Assembly (NCBI GenBank): GCA_032622095.1
Contig: CP136063.1
Coordinates: 147,181,379 to 147,245,378, forward strand
DNA from: Siphonodentalium dalli
Lineage: Eukaryota; Mollusca; Scaphopoda; Gadilida; Siphonodentaliidae
Direction: 5' to 3'
Length of the DNA stretch: 64,000 nucleotides
How positions within the stretch are numbered: the stretch's first letter is position 1; each line of letters begins with the position of its first letter. The notes under the pieces were generated by a model, which was not told the origin of the DNA, did no database searches, and saw only the letters and a list, made by a program, of their open reading frames with translations. A program made the translations under genes and the position numbers. Positions 23,743 through 36,129 of this stretch are shown here, piece by piece.

Positions 23743-24047
23743 CTGAGTCGTAATTTCGCTAAAATCCGGATTGAGAATCCGAAGCCGATTACGGGGGCGG
23801 GGCTAATTCCCGATTCTAGGTCAGATTTTGAAATCCACGTGGTCTCCGAAACTATGTTTAATGTTCTCCCAGCGTCAAACATGGCTCATGTATTTGACAC
23901 AAGTATCATTTGTATCTTATATTTATAAAGTTCATGTTTGTTGTGAAAGTCATGCTTTTCTTCTATGTGTATATACACGGCACATAATTTGCTGCCAATC
24001 CGACTTAATCGCATCTTTTTTTTCAAGTTAAAGTGTGTTTATTGATG

Positions 24048-24239
24048 ATGGCAAGCATATCTAAACGTAACAGCTCTAGGCCTCCTGAATCAAATTCCGA
24101 AGATGCTGTGAAGAACACACGAAACTTGTCAGTTGAAGTTTTGAACAGGGACGTAACGACAGGGGTTGATTGTGTGTCTCGACCCCCACCCCGAACTTTG
24201 GTACAATTTGCTAAGGTGACACTCCACAGTTTCGAATGA
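24048..24239 (+). CDS. Small unrecognised frame shared by E1 and E2
   Basis: Starts MASISKRNSSRPPESNSED and runs into the first M element. In E2 the counterpart starts at 41730 on the minus strand with three amino-acid changes in the first 21 residues and then shifts frame through an 8-bp deletion (GTTTTGAA-type). The hydrophilic, Ser-rich peptide resembles no family I know. It might be the first exon of a lost element protein, or non-coding. Confidence 0.2.
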   Translation: MASISKRNSSRPPESNSEDAVKNTRNLSVEVLNRDVTTGVDCVSRPPPRTLVQFAKVTLHSFE

Positions 24240-24861
24240 TCAGTAGGGGTGATTTTATAGATATAAAGTGCTAGTGGTTTCTGGCACCATTCATGTGGTA
24301 TGTATATTGAGACAAGGTGGGATATGAATTTGTGTAATTTTAGAAGGTGTTCTAGACTGATGAAAAAATTAAGTGCAAGTGACCTTGACCCCACCCATAG
24401 ACAGCAGTAGCGTTTTCTGCGAAACAGTGGCTCTAGATACTGGGTCAATTTTTTAGCACTCAAAATTTGTCATCTGCATTAAAAATTGATTTTCTGGAAA
24501 ATTCAACGGCGAAAGTTTGAAATATTTTCACATTGATGTTGGAAGCCAGAGGCCTTTAAACCAACAAAGGTGACCATGCTTGAAAAAATCTGGTATTCGT
24601 GCCTCTTGGGTATGAAAATGCAATATTTTGGTCATTTTTTTAATAAAAATCATATATTCGATCAAAATATCAAGGGCCATAACTCTTGATAGCCCATATA
24701 TTATGGAAATTATGTATCAAATTCTGAATGCCTATTCTGTACTAATTTCAGGCATATATATATTGTCTATATGGTTTGGGATCATAATCCAGATAAATTT
24801 CAATGAATCTATGGGCCCCCTATTTCTGGGCCCATACCTGTTGAAACTGTGGAGTGTCACC
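24215..24861 (+). mobile_element. Element M, copy 1 (outer left)
   Basis: The left flank is host-element sequence TTTGCTAA rather than CCCCTTAA; the right flank is TTAA. It carries AATATTTTCAC, as copy 2 does, where later copies read AATTTTTTCAC. Confidence 0.9.
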
Positions 24862-25705
24862 TTAAAGACCAGCAAATAGCACCATTATCATCTGTCAACT
24901 TGACAAATATTTACATTGAAAATCATTTTTAGCAAATCTGCTCAGTTAGAAGGAACATTTTATGTTAAATACACCATTCTTCTATGGATATTCCAATACA
25001 GGTGGTCTTTAGACATATAAATTGGTGGGGATATGGAGTCTTGGAGCAGTGGGGGGGGGGGGGGGGGGGGTGGTGGTTCATGTGTATTGTTATTGATGAT
25101 TTTTTAGATGATGGGTACTTCTTCATGACATTCATGCTCCTTGAATCTTAGCTGAAAAGGCTGACATTGACATTACACAGTATACTAAAAGATTAGATAT
25201 TCAGTATTTCTTATTCACAAGTGTGAAATATAATAATTCAGGTTTCCCTGGACATATTTCACTTGACAACATATTGTTCATGTGATGTCATAACCTTGTA
25301 TAGCTTTCCCTTAATGCTAAATAAGACTTGGAATTGTTTAACCCATGGTTTTGGGAGAGTATTAAAGATAGTAGTTGCATGAAATATTATGTTTTATTTT
25401 GATATCTGAGGAAGATATGCATCTCATAATATATTTTATACAACATTTTAGCATTTCAGACCTTTTTCAAGCTATAAATGATGGTTGAATATATACATTT
25501 TGTCACTACGTCAAGCATAACGTCATTGGGTTCTGAAAGACCCAAAAGAGGTGAAATCATGGGGGTGCATGTAAATCCCCACCCAATCTTGCTGCCTGTG
25601 ATTGCAATAACGCATGGGGTGTAATATATCATTTTAAGCGGTATAATGCAGAAAATATGGAGGTTTGGTCCATATTAAAGATTAGTGAAATTGCATTCCC
25701 CTTAA

Positions 25706-26352
25706 GGTGACACTCCACAGTTTCGAATGATCAGTAGGGGTGATTTTATAGATATAAAGTGCTAGTGGTTTCTGGCACCATTCATGTGGTATGTATATTG
25801 AGACAAGGTGGGATATGAATTTGTGTAATTTTAGAAGGTGTTCTAGACTGATGAAAAAATTAAGTGCAAGTGACCTTGACCCCACCCATAGACAGCAGTA
25901 GCGTTTTCTGCGAAACAGTGGCTCTAGATACTGGGTCAATTTTTTAGCACTCAAAATTTGTCATCTGCATTAAAAATTGATTTTCTGGAAAATTCAACGG
26001 CGAAAGTTTGAAATATTTTCACATTGATGTTGGAAGCCAGAGGCCTTTAAACCAACAAAGGTGACCATGCTTGAAAAAATCTGGTATTCGTGCCTCTTGG
26101 GTATGAAAATGCAATATTTTGGTCATTTTTTTAATAAAAATCATATATTCGATCAAAATATCAAGGGCCATAACTCTTGATAGCCCATATATTATGGAAA
26201 TTATGTATCAAATTCTGAATGCCTATTCTGTACTAATTTCAGGCATATATATATTGTCTATATGGTTTGGGATCATAATCCAGATAAATTTCAATGAATC
26301 TATGGGCCCCCTATTTCTGGGCCCATACCTGTTGAAACTGTGGAGTGTCACC
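25706..26352 (+). mobile_element. Element M, copy 2
   Basis: Flanked by TTAA on both sides (25702-25705 and 26353-26356). Same AATATTTTCAC variant as copy 1. Confidence 0.95.
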
Positions 26353-27198
26353 TTAAAGACCAGCAAATAGCACCATTATCATCTGTCAACTTGACAAATA
26401 TTTACATTGAAAATCATTTTTAGCAAATCTGCTCAGTTAGAAGGAACATTTTATGTTAAATACACCATTCTTCTATGGATATTCCAATACAGGTGGTCTT
26501 TAGACATATAAATTGGTGGGGATATGGAGTCTTGGAGCAGTGGGGGGGGGGGGGGGGGGGGGGTGGTGGTTCATGTGTATTGTTATTGATGATTTTTTAG
26601 ATGATGGGTACTTCTTCATGACATTCATGCTCCTTGAATCTTAGCTGAAAAGGCTGACATTGACATTACACAGTATACTAAAAGATTAGATATTCAGTAT
26701 TTCTTATTCACAAGTGTGAAATATAATAATTCAGGTTTCCCTGGACATATTTCACTTGACAACATATTGTTCATGTGATGTCATAACCTTGTATAGCTTT
26801 CCCTTAATGCTAAATAAGACTTGGAATTGTTTAACCCATGGTTTTGGGAGAGTATTAAAGATAGTAGTTGCATGAAATATTATGTTTTATTTTGATATCT
26901 GAGGAAGATATGCATCTCATAATATATTTTATACAACATTTTAGCATTTCAGACCTTTTTCAAGCTATAAATGATGGTTGAATATATACATTTTGTCACT
27001 ACGTCAAGCATAACGTCATTGGGTTCTGAAAGACCCAAAAGAGGTGAAATCATGGGGGTGCATGTAAATCCCCACCCAATCTTGCTGCCTGTGATTGCAA
27101 TAACGCATGGGGTGTAATATATCATTTTAAGCGGTATAATGCAGAAAATATGGAGGTTTGGTCCATATTAAAGATTAGTGAAATTGCATTCCCCTTAA

Positions 27199-27845
27199 GG
27201 TGACACTCCACAGTTTCGAATGATCAGTAGGGGTGATTTTATAGATATAAAGTGCTAGTGGTTTCTGGCACCATTCATGTGGTATGTATATTGAGACAAG
27301 GTGGGATATGAATTTGTGTAATTTTAGAAGGTGTTCTAGACTGATGAAAAAATTAAGTGCAAGGGACCTTGACCCCACCCATAGACAGCAGTAGCGTTTT
27401 CTGCGAAACAGTGGCTCTAGATACTGGGTCAATTTTTTAGCACTCAAAATTTGTCATCTGCATTAAAAATTGATTTTCTGGAAAATTCAACGGCGAAAGT
27501 TTGAAATTTTTTCACATTGATGTTGGAAGCCAGAGGCCTTTAAACCAACAAAGGTGACCATGCTTGAAAAAATCTGGTATTCGTGCCTCTTGGGTATGAA
27601 AATGCAATATTTTGGTCATTTTTTTAATAAAAATCATATATTCGATCAAAATATCAAGGGCCATAACTCTTGATAGCCCATATATTATGGAAATTATGTA
27701 TCAAATTCTGAATGCCTATTCTGTACTAATTTCAGGCATATATATATTGTCTATATGGTTTGGGATCATAATCCAGATAAATTTCAATGAATCTATGGGC
27801 CCCCTATTTCTGGGCCCATACCTGTTGAAACTGTGGAGTGTCACC
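27199..27845 (+). mobile_element. Element M, copy 3
   Basis: TTAA on both sides. It has a private base change, GCAAGGGACC instead of GCAAGTGACC, and is followed by two B spacers in a row. Confidence 0.95.
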
Positions 27846-28684
27846 TTAAAGACCAGCAAATAGCACCATTATCATCTGTCAACTTGACAAATATTTACAT
27901 TGAAAATCATTTTTAGCAAATCTGCTCAGTTAGAAGGAACATTTTATGTTAAATACACCATTCTTCTATGGATATTCCAATACAGGTGGTCTTTAGACAT
28001 ATAAATTGGTGGGGATATGGAGTCTTGGAGCAGTGGGGGGGGGGGGGGGGGGTGGTGGTTCATGTGTATTGTTATTGATGATTTTTTTAGATGATGGGTA
28101 CTTCTTCATGACATTCATGCTCCTTGAATCTTAGCTGAAAAGGCTGACATTGACATTACACAGTATACTAAAAGATTAGATATTCAGTATTTCTTATTCA
28201 CAAGTGTGAAATATAATAATTCAGGTTTCCCTGGACATATTTCACTTGACAACATATTGTTCATGTGATGTCATAACCTTGTATAGCTTTCCCTTAATGC
28301 TAAATAAGACTTGGAATTGTTTAACCCATGGTTTTGGGAGAGTATTAAAGATAGTAGTTGCATGAAATATTATGTTTTATTTTGATATCTGAGGAAGATA
28401 TGCATCTCATAATATATTTTATACAACATTTTAGCATTTCAGACCTTTTTCAAGCTATAAATGATGGTTGAATATATACATTTTGTCACTACGTCAAGCA
28501 TAACGTCATTGGGTTCTGAAAGACCCAAAAGAGGTGAAATCATGGGGGTGCATGTAAATCCCCACCCAATCTTGCTGCCTGTGATTGCAATAACGCATGG
28601 GGTGTAATATATCATTTTAAGCGGTATAATGCAGAAAATATGGAGGTTTGGTCCATATTAAAGATTAGTGAAATTGCATTCCCC

Positions 28685-28688
28685 TTAA
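28685..28688 (+). other. Empty M site: single TTAA at a B-B junction
   Basis: The sequence CATTCCCC-TTAA-AGACCAGC joins spacer 3 directly to spacer 4 with one TTAA and no footprint. All other B-to-B positions carry TTAA-M-TTAA. This is the sequence expected either before insertion or after seamless excision. Confidence 0.9.
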
Positions 28689-29522
28689 AGACCAGCAAAT
28701 AGCACCATTATCATCTGTCAACTTGACAAATATTTACATTGAAAATCATTTTTAGCAAATCTGCTCAGTTAGAAGGAACATTTTATGTTAAATACACCAT
28801 TCTTCTATGGATATTCCAATACAGGTGGTCTTTAGACATATAAATTGGTGGGGATATGGAGTCTTGGAGCAGTGGGGGGGGGGGGGGTGGTGGTTCATGT
28901 GTATTGTTATTGATGATTTTTTAGATGATGGGTACTTCTTCATGACATTCATGCTCCTTGAATCTTAGCTGAAAAGGCTGACATTGACATTACACAGTAT
29001 ACTAAAAGATTAGATATTCAGTATTTCTTATTCACAAGTGTGAAATATAATAATTCAGGTTTCCCTGGACATATTTCACTTGACAACATATTGTTCATGT
29101 GATGTCATAACCTTGTATAGCTTTCCCTTAATGCTAAATAAGACTTGGAATTGTTTAACCCATGGTTTTGGGAGAGTATTAAAGATAGTAGTTGCATGAA
29201 ATATTATGTTTTATTTTGATATCTGAGGAAGATATGCATCTCATAATATATTTTATACAACATTTTAGCATTTCAGACCTTTTTCAAGCTATAAATGATG
29301 GTTGAATATATACATTTTGTCACTACGTCAAGCATAACGTCATTGGGTTCTGAAAGACCCAAAAGAGGTGAAATCATGGGGGTGCATGTAAATCCCCACC
29401 CAATCTTGCTGCCTGTGATTGCAATAACGCATGGGGTGTAATATATCATTTTAAGCGGTATAATGCAGAAAATATGGAGGTTTGGTCCATATTAAAGATT
29501 AGTGAAATTGCATTCCCCTTAA

Positions 29523-30169
29523 GGTGACACTCCACAGTTTCGAATGATCAGTAGGGGTGATTTTATAGATATAAAGTGCTAGTGGTTTCTGGCACCATTC
29601 ATGTGGTATGTATATTGAGACAAGGTGGGATATGAATTTGTGTAATTTTAGAAGGTGTTCTAGACTGATGAAAAAATTAAGTGCAAGTGACCTTGACCCC
29701 ACCCATAGACAGCAGTAGCGTTTTCTGCGAAACAGTGGCTCTAGATACTGGGTCAATTTTTTAGCACTCAAAATTTGTCATCTGCATTAAAAATTGATTT
29801 TCTGGAAAATTCAACGGCGAAAGTTTGAAATTTTTTCACATTGATGTTGGAAGCCAGAGGCCTTTAAACCAACAAAGGTGACCATGCTTGAAAAAATCTG
29901 GTATTCGTGCCTCTTGGGTATGAAAATGCAATATTTTGGTCATTTTTTTAATAAAAATCATATATTCGATCAAAATATCAAGGGCCATAACTCTTGATAG
30001 CCCATATATTATGGAAATTATGTATCAAATTCTGAATGCCTATTCTGTACTAATTTCAGGCATATATATATTGTCTATATGGTTTGGGATCATAATCCAG
30101 ATAAATTTCAATGAATCTATGGGCCCCCTATTTCTGGGCCCATACCTGTTGAAACTGTGGAGTGTCACC
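29523..30169 (+). mobile_element. Element M, copy 4
   Basis: TTAA at 29519-29522 and 30170-30173. It follows spacer 4, which has the shortest G tract (14). Confidence 0.95.
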
Positions 30170-31011
30170 TTAAAGACCAGCAAATAGCACCATTATCATC
30201 TGTCAACTTGACAAATATTTACATTGAAAATCATTTTTAGCAAATCTGCTCAGTTAGAAGGAACATTTTATGTTAAATACACCATTCTTCTATGGATATT
30301 CCAATACAGGTGGTCTTTAGACATATAAATTGGTGGGGATATGGAGTCTTGGAGCAGTGGGGGGGGGGGGGGGGGGGTGGTGGTTCATGTGTATTGTTAT
30401 TGATGATTTTTTAGATGATGGGTACTTCTTCATGACATTCATGCTCCTTGAATCTTAGCTGAAAAGGCTGACATTGACATTACACAGTATACTAAAAGAT
30501 TAGATATTCAGTATTTCTTATTCACAAGTGTGAAATATAATAATTCAGGTTTCCCTGGACATATTTCACTTGACAACATATTGTTCATGTGATGTCATAA
30601 CCTTGTATAGCTTTCCCTTAATGCTAAATAAGACTTGGAATTGTTTAACCCATGGTTTTGGGAGAGTATTAAAGATAGTAGTTGCATGAAATATTATGTT
30701 TTATTTTGATATCTGAGGAAGATATGCATCTCATAATATATTTTATACAACATTTTAGCATTTCAGACCTTTTTCAAGCTATAAATGATGGTTGAATATA
30801 TACATTTTGTCACTACGTCAAGCATAACGTCATTGGGTTCTGAAAGACCCAAAAGAGGTGAAATCATGGGGGTGCATGTAAATCCCCACCCAATCTTGCT
30901 GCCTGTGATTGCAATAACGCATGGGTGTAATATATCATTTTAAGCGGTATAATGCAGAAAATATGGAGGTTTGGTCCATATTAAAGATTAGTGAAATTGC
31001 ATTCCCCTTAA

Positions 31012-31658
31012 GGTGACACTCCACAGTTTCGAATGATCAGTAGGGGTGATTTTATAGATATAAAGTGCTAGTGGTTTCTGGCACCATTCATGTGGTATGT
31101 ATATTGAGACAAGGTGGGATATGAATTTGTGTAATTTTAGAAGGTGTTCTAGACTGATGAAAAAATTAAGTGCAAGTGACCTTGACCCCACCCATAGACA
31201 GCAGTAGCGTTTTCTGCGAAACAGTGGCTCTAGATACTGGGTCAATTTTTTAGCACTCAAAATTTGTCATCTGCATTAAAAATTGATTTTCTGGAAAATT
31301 CAACGGCGAAAGTTTGAAATTTTTTCACATTGATGTTGGAAGCCAGAGGCCTTTAAACCAACAAAGGTGACCATGCTTGAAAAAATCTGGTATTCGTGCC
31401 TCTTGGGTATGAAAATGCAATATTTTGGTCATTTTTTTAATAAAAATCATATATTCGATCAAAATATCAAGGGCCATAACTCTTGATAGCCCATATATTA
31501 TGGAAATTATGTATCAAATTCTGAATGCCTATTCTGTACTAATTTCAAGCATATATATATTGTCTATATGGTTTGGGATCATAATCCAGATAAATTTCAA
31601 TGAATCTATGGGCCCCCTATTTCTGGGCCCATACCTGTTGAAACTGTGGAGTGTCACC
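31012..31658 (+). mobile_element. Element M, copy 5
   Basis: TTAA on both sides. It carries the TTTCAAGCATA variant also found only in copy 7, and follows a spacer with the GCATGGGTGTAA deletion also found only before copy 7. Confidence 0.95.
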
Positions 31659-32508
31659 TTAAAGACCAGCAAATAGCACCATTATCATCTGTCAACTTGA
31701 CAAATATTTACATTGAAAATCATTTTTAGCAAATCTGCTCAGTTAGAAGGAACATTTTATGTTAAATACACCATTCTTCTATGGATATTCCAATACAGGT
31801 GGTCTTTAGACATATAAATTGGTGGGGATATGGAGTCTTGGAGCAGTGGGGGGGGGGGGGGGGGGGGGGGGGGTGGTGGTTCATGTGTATTGTTATTGAT
31901 GATTTTTTAGATGATGGGTACTTCTTCATGACATTCATGCTCCTTGAATCTTAGCTGAAAAGGCTGACATTGACATTACACAGTATACTAAAAGATTAGA
32001 TATTCAGTATTTCTTATTCACAAGTGTGAAATATAATAATTCAGGTTTCCCTGGACATATTTCACTTGACAACATATTGTTCATGTGATGTCATAACCTT
32101 GTATAGCTTTCCCTTAATGCTAAATAAGACTTGGAATTGTTTAACCCATGGTTTTGGGAGAGTATTAAAGATAGTAGTTGCATGAAATATTATGTTTTAT
32201 TTTGATATCTGAGGAAGATATGCATCTCATAATATATTTTATACAACATTTTAGCATTTCAGACCTTTTTCAAGCTATAAATGATGGTTGAATATATACA
32301 TTTTGTCACTACGTCAAGCATAACGTCATTGGGTTCTGAAAGACCCAAAAGAGGTGAAATCATGGGGGTGCATGTAAATCCCCACCCAATCTTGCTGCCT
32401 GTGATTGCAATAACGCATGGGGTGTAATATATCATTTTAAGCGGTATATTGCAGAAAATATGGAGGTTTGGTCCATATTAAAGATTAGTGAAATTGCATT
32501 CCCCTTAA

Positions 32509-33155
32509 GGTGACACTCCACAGTTTCGAATGATCAGTAGGGGTGATTTTATAGATATAAAGTGCTAGTGGTTTCTGGCACCATTCATGTGGTATGTATA
32601 TTGAGACAAGGTGGGATATGAATTTGTGTAATTTTAGAAGGTGTTCTAGACTGATGAAAAAATTAAGTGCAAGTGACCTTGACCCCACCCATAGACAGCA
32701 GTAGCGTTTTCTGCGAAACAGTGGCTCTAGATACTGGGTCAATTTTTTAGCACTCAAAATTTGTCATCTGCATTAAAAATTGATTTTCTGGAAAATTCAA
32801 CGGCGAAAGTTTGAAATTTTTTCACATTGATGTTGGAAGCCAGAGGCCTTTAAACCAACAAAGGTGACCATGCTTGAAAAAATCTGGTATTCGTGCCTCT
32901 TGGGTATGAAAATGCAATATTTTGGTCATTTTTTTAATAAAAATCATATATTCGATCAAAATATCAAGGGCCATAACTCTTGATAGCCCATATATTATGG
33001 AAATTATGTATCAAATTCTGAATGCCTATTCTGTACTAATTTCAGGCATATATATATTGTCTATATGGTTTGGGATCATAATCCAGATAAATTTCAATGA
33101 ATCTATGGGCCCCCTATTTCTGGGCCCATACCTGTTGAAACTGTGGAGTGTCACC
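32509..33155 (+). mobile_element. Element M, copy 6
   Basis: TTAA on both sides. The spacer before it has the longest G tract (26) and a private GGTATATTGC change. Confidence 0.95.
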
Positions 33156-33995
33156 TTAAAGACCAGCAAATAGCACCATTATCATCTGTCAACTTGACAA
33201 ATATTTACATTGAAAATCATTTTTAGCAAATCTGCTCAGTTAGAAGGAACATTTTATGTTAAATACACCATTCTTCTATGGATATTCCAATACAGGTGGT
33301 CTTTAGACATATAAATTGGTGGGGATATGGAGTCTTGGAGCAGTGGGGGGGGGGGGGGGGGTGGTGGTTCATGTGTATTGTTATTGATGATTTTTTAGAT
33401 GATGGGTACTTCTTCATGACATTCATGCTCCTTGAATCTTAGCTGAAAAGGCTGACATTGACATTACACAGTATACTAAAAGATTAGATATTCAGTATTT
33501 CTTATTCACAAGTGTGAAATATAATAATTCAGGTTTCCCTGGACATATTTCACTTGACAACATATTGTTCATGTGATGTCATAACCTTGTATAGCTTTCC
33601 CTTAATGCTAAATAAGACTTGGAATTGTTTAACCCATGGTTTTGGGAGAGTATTAAAGATAGTAGTTGCATGAAATATTATGTTTTATTTTGATATCTGA
33701 GGAAGATATGCATCTCATAATATATTTTATACAACATTTTAGCATTTCAGACCTTTTTCAAGCTATAAATGATGGTTGAATATATACATTTTGTCACTAC
33801 GTCAAGCATAACGTCATTGGGTTCTGAAAGACCCAAAAGAGGTGAAATCATGGGGGTGCATGTAAATCCCCACCCAATCTTGCTGCCTGTGATTGCAATA
33901 ACGCATGGGTGTAATATATCATTTTAAGCGGTATAATGCAGAAAATATGGAGGTTTGGTCCATATTAAAGATTAGTGAAATTGCATTCCCCTTAA

Positions 33996-34642
33996 GGTGA
34001 CACTCCACAGTTTCGAATGATCAGTAGGGGTGATTTTATAGATATAAAGTGCTAGTGGTTTCTGGCACCATTCATGTGGTATGTATATTGAGACAAGGTG
34101 GGATATGAATTTGTGTAATTTTAGAAGGTGTTCTAGACTGATGAAAAAATTAAGTGCAAGTGACCTTGACCCCACCCATAGACAGCAGTAGCGTTTTCTG
34201 CGAAACAGTGGCTCTAGATACTGGGTCAATTTTTTAGCACTCAAAATTTGTCATCTGCATTAAAAATTGATTTTCTGGAAAATTCAACGGCGAAAGTTTG
34301 AAATTTTTTCACATTGATGTTGGAAGCCAGAGGCCTTTAAACCAACAAAGGTGACCATGCTTGAAAAAATCTGGTATTCGTGCCTCTTGGGTATGAAAAT
34401 GCAATATTTTGGTCATTTTTTTAATAAAAATCATATATTCGATCAAAATATCAAGGGCCATAACTCTTGATAGCCCATATATTATGGAAATTATGTATCA
34501 AATTCTGAATGCCTATTCTGTACTAATTTCAAGCATATATATATTGTCTATATGGTTTGGGATCATAATCCAGATAAATTTCAATGAATCTATGGGCCCC
34601 CTATTTCTGGGCCCATACCTGTTGAAACTGTGGAGTGTCACC
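33996..34642 (+). mobile_element. Element M, copy 7
   Basis: TTAA on both sides. Shares the TTTCAAGCATA variant with copy 5. Confidence 0.95.
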
Positions 34643-35482
34643 TTAAAGACCAGCAAATAGCACCATTATCATCTGTCAACTTGACAAATATTTACATTGA
34701 AAATCATTTTTAGCAAATCTGCTCAGTTAGAAGGAACATTTTATGTTAAATACACCATTCTTCTATGGATATTCCAATACAGGTGGTCTTTAGACATATA
34801 AATTGGTGGGGATATGGAGTCTTGGAGCAGTGGGGGGGGGGGGGGGGTGGTGGTTCATGTGTATTGTTATTGATGATTTTTTAGATGATGGGTACTTCTT
34901 CATGACATTCATGCTCCTTGAATCTTAGCTGAAAAGGCTGACATTGACATTACACAGTATACTAAAAGATTAGATATTCAGTATTTCTTATTCACAAGTG
35001 TGAAATATAATAATTCAGGTTTCCCTGGACATATTTCACTTGACAACATATTGTTCATGTGATGTCATAACCTTGTATAGCTTTCCCTTAATGCTAAATA
35101 AGACTTGGAATTGTTTAACCCATGGTTTTGGGAGAGTATTAAAGATAGTAGTTGCATGAAATATTATGTTTTATTTTGATATCTGAGGAAGATATGCATC
35201 TCATAATATATTTTATACAACATTTTAGCATTTCAGACCTTTTTCAAGCTATAAATGATGGTTGAATATATACATTTTGTCACTACGTCAAGCATAACGT
35301 CATTGGGTTCTGAAAGACCCAAAAGAGGTGAAATCATGGGGGTGCATGTAAATCCCCACCCAATCTTGCTGCCTGTGATTGCAATAACGCATGGGGTGTA
35401 ATATATCATTTTAAGCGGTATAATGCAGAAAATATGGAGGTTTGGTCCATATTAAAGATTAGTGAAATTGCATTCCCCTTAA

Positions 35483-36129
35483 GGTGACACTCCACAGTTT
35501 CGAATGATCAGTAGGGGTGATTTTATAGATATAAAGTGCTAGTGGTTTCTGGCACCATTCATGTGGTATGTATATTGAGACAAGGTGGGATATGAATTTG
35601 TGTAATTTTAGAAGGTGTTCTAGACTGATGAAAAAATTAAGTGCAAGTGACCTTGACCCCACCCATAGACAGCAGTAGCGTTTTCTGCGAAACAGTGGCT
35701 CTAGATACTGGGTCAATTTTTTAGCACTCAAAATTTGTCATCTGCATTAAAAATTGATTTTCTGGAAAATTCAATGGCGAAAGTTTGAATTTTTTTCACA
35801 TTGATGTTGGAAGCCAGAGGCCTTTAAACCAACAAAGGTGACCATGCTTGAAAAAATCTGGTATTCGTGCCTCTTGGGTATGAAAATGCAATATTTTGGT
35901 CATTTTTTTAATAAAAATCATATATTCGATCAAAATATCAAGGGCCATAACTCTTGATAGCCCATATATTATGGAAATTATGTATCAAATTCTGAATGCC
36001 TATTCTGTACTAATTTCAGGCATATATATATTGTCTATATGGTTTGGGATCATAATCCAGATAAATTTCAATGAATCTATGGGCCCCCTATTTCTGGGCC
36101 CATACCTGTTGAAACTGTGGAGTGTCACC
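35483..36129 (+). mobile_element. Element M, copy 8 (outer right)
   Basis: The left flank is TTAA. The right flank is TAAGCTGTGCAGTC, which is element E sequence, so this is the outer boundary of the array. It has private changes CAATGGCG and GAATTTTTTTCAC. Confidence 0.9.

Larger units (their letters stand above)
24215..36129 (+). repeat. M/B array: 8 inverted-repeat elements alternating with 8 spacers
   Basis: An 11.9-kb tandem array with unit ~1,490 bp. Each unit is a 647-bp element M (termini GGTGACACTCCACAGTTTC and its inverse), a TTAA, a ~0.84-kb spacer B and another TTAA. The array begins and ends with M, and copies are nearly identical. Spacer B runs from AGACCAGCAAATAGCACC to GAAATTGCATTCCCC and carries a pure G tract of 20, 22, 18, 14, 19, 26, 17 and 16 bases in order. 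Between the third and fourth B there is no M. The repeated 90- and 83-codon frames in M lie on opposite strands within the same element and are not credible genes. Confidence 0.95.

Noticed and set aside
25682-35731. Repeated 90-codon minus-strand and 83-codon plus-strand frames as a tandem gene family
   Set aside because: They recur because the M element recurs, lie on both strands of one 647-bp inverted-repeat element, and one of them crosses the element boundary into the spacer.
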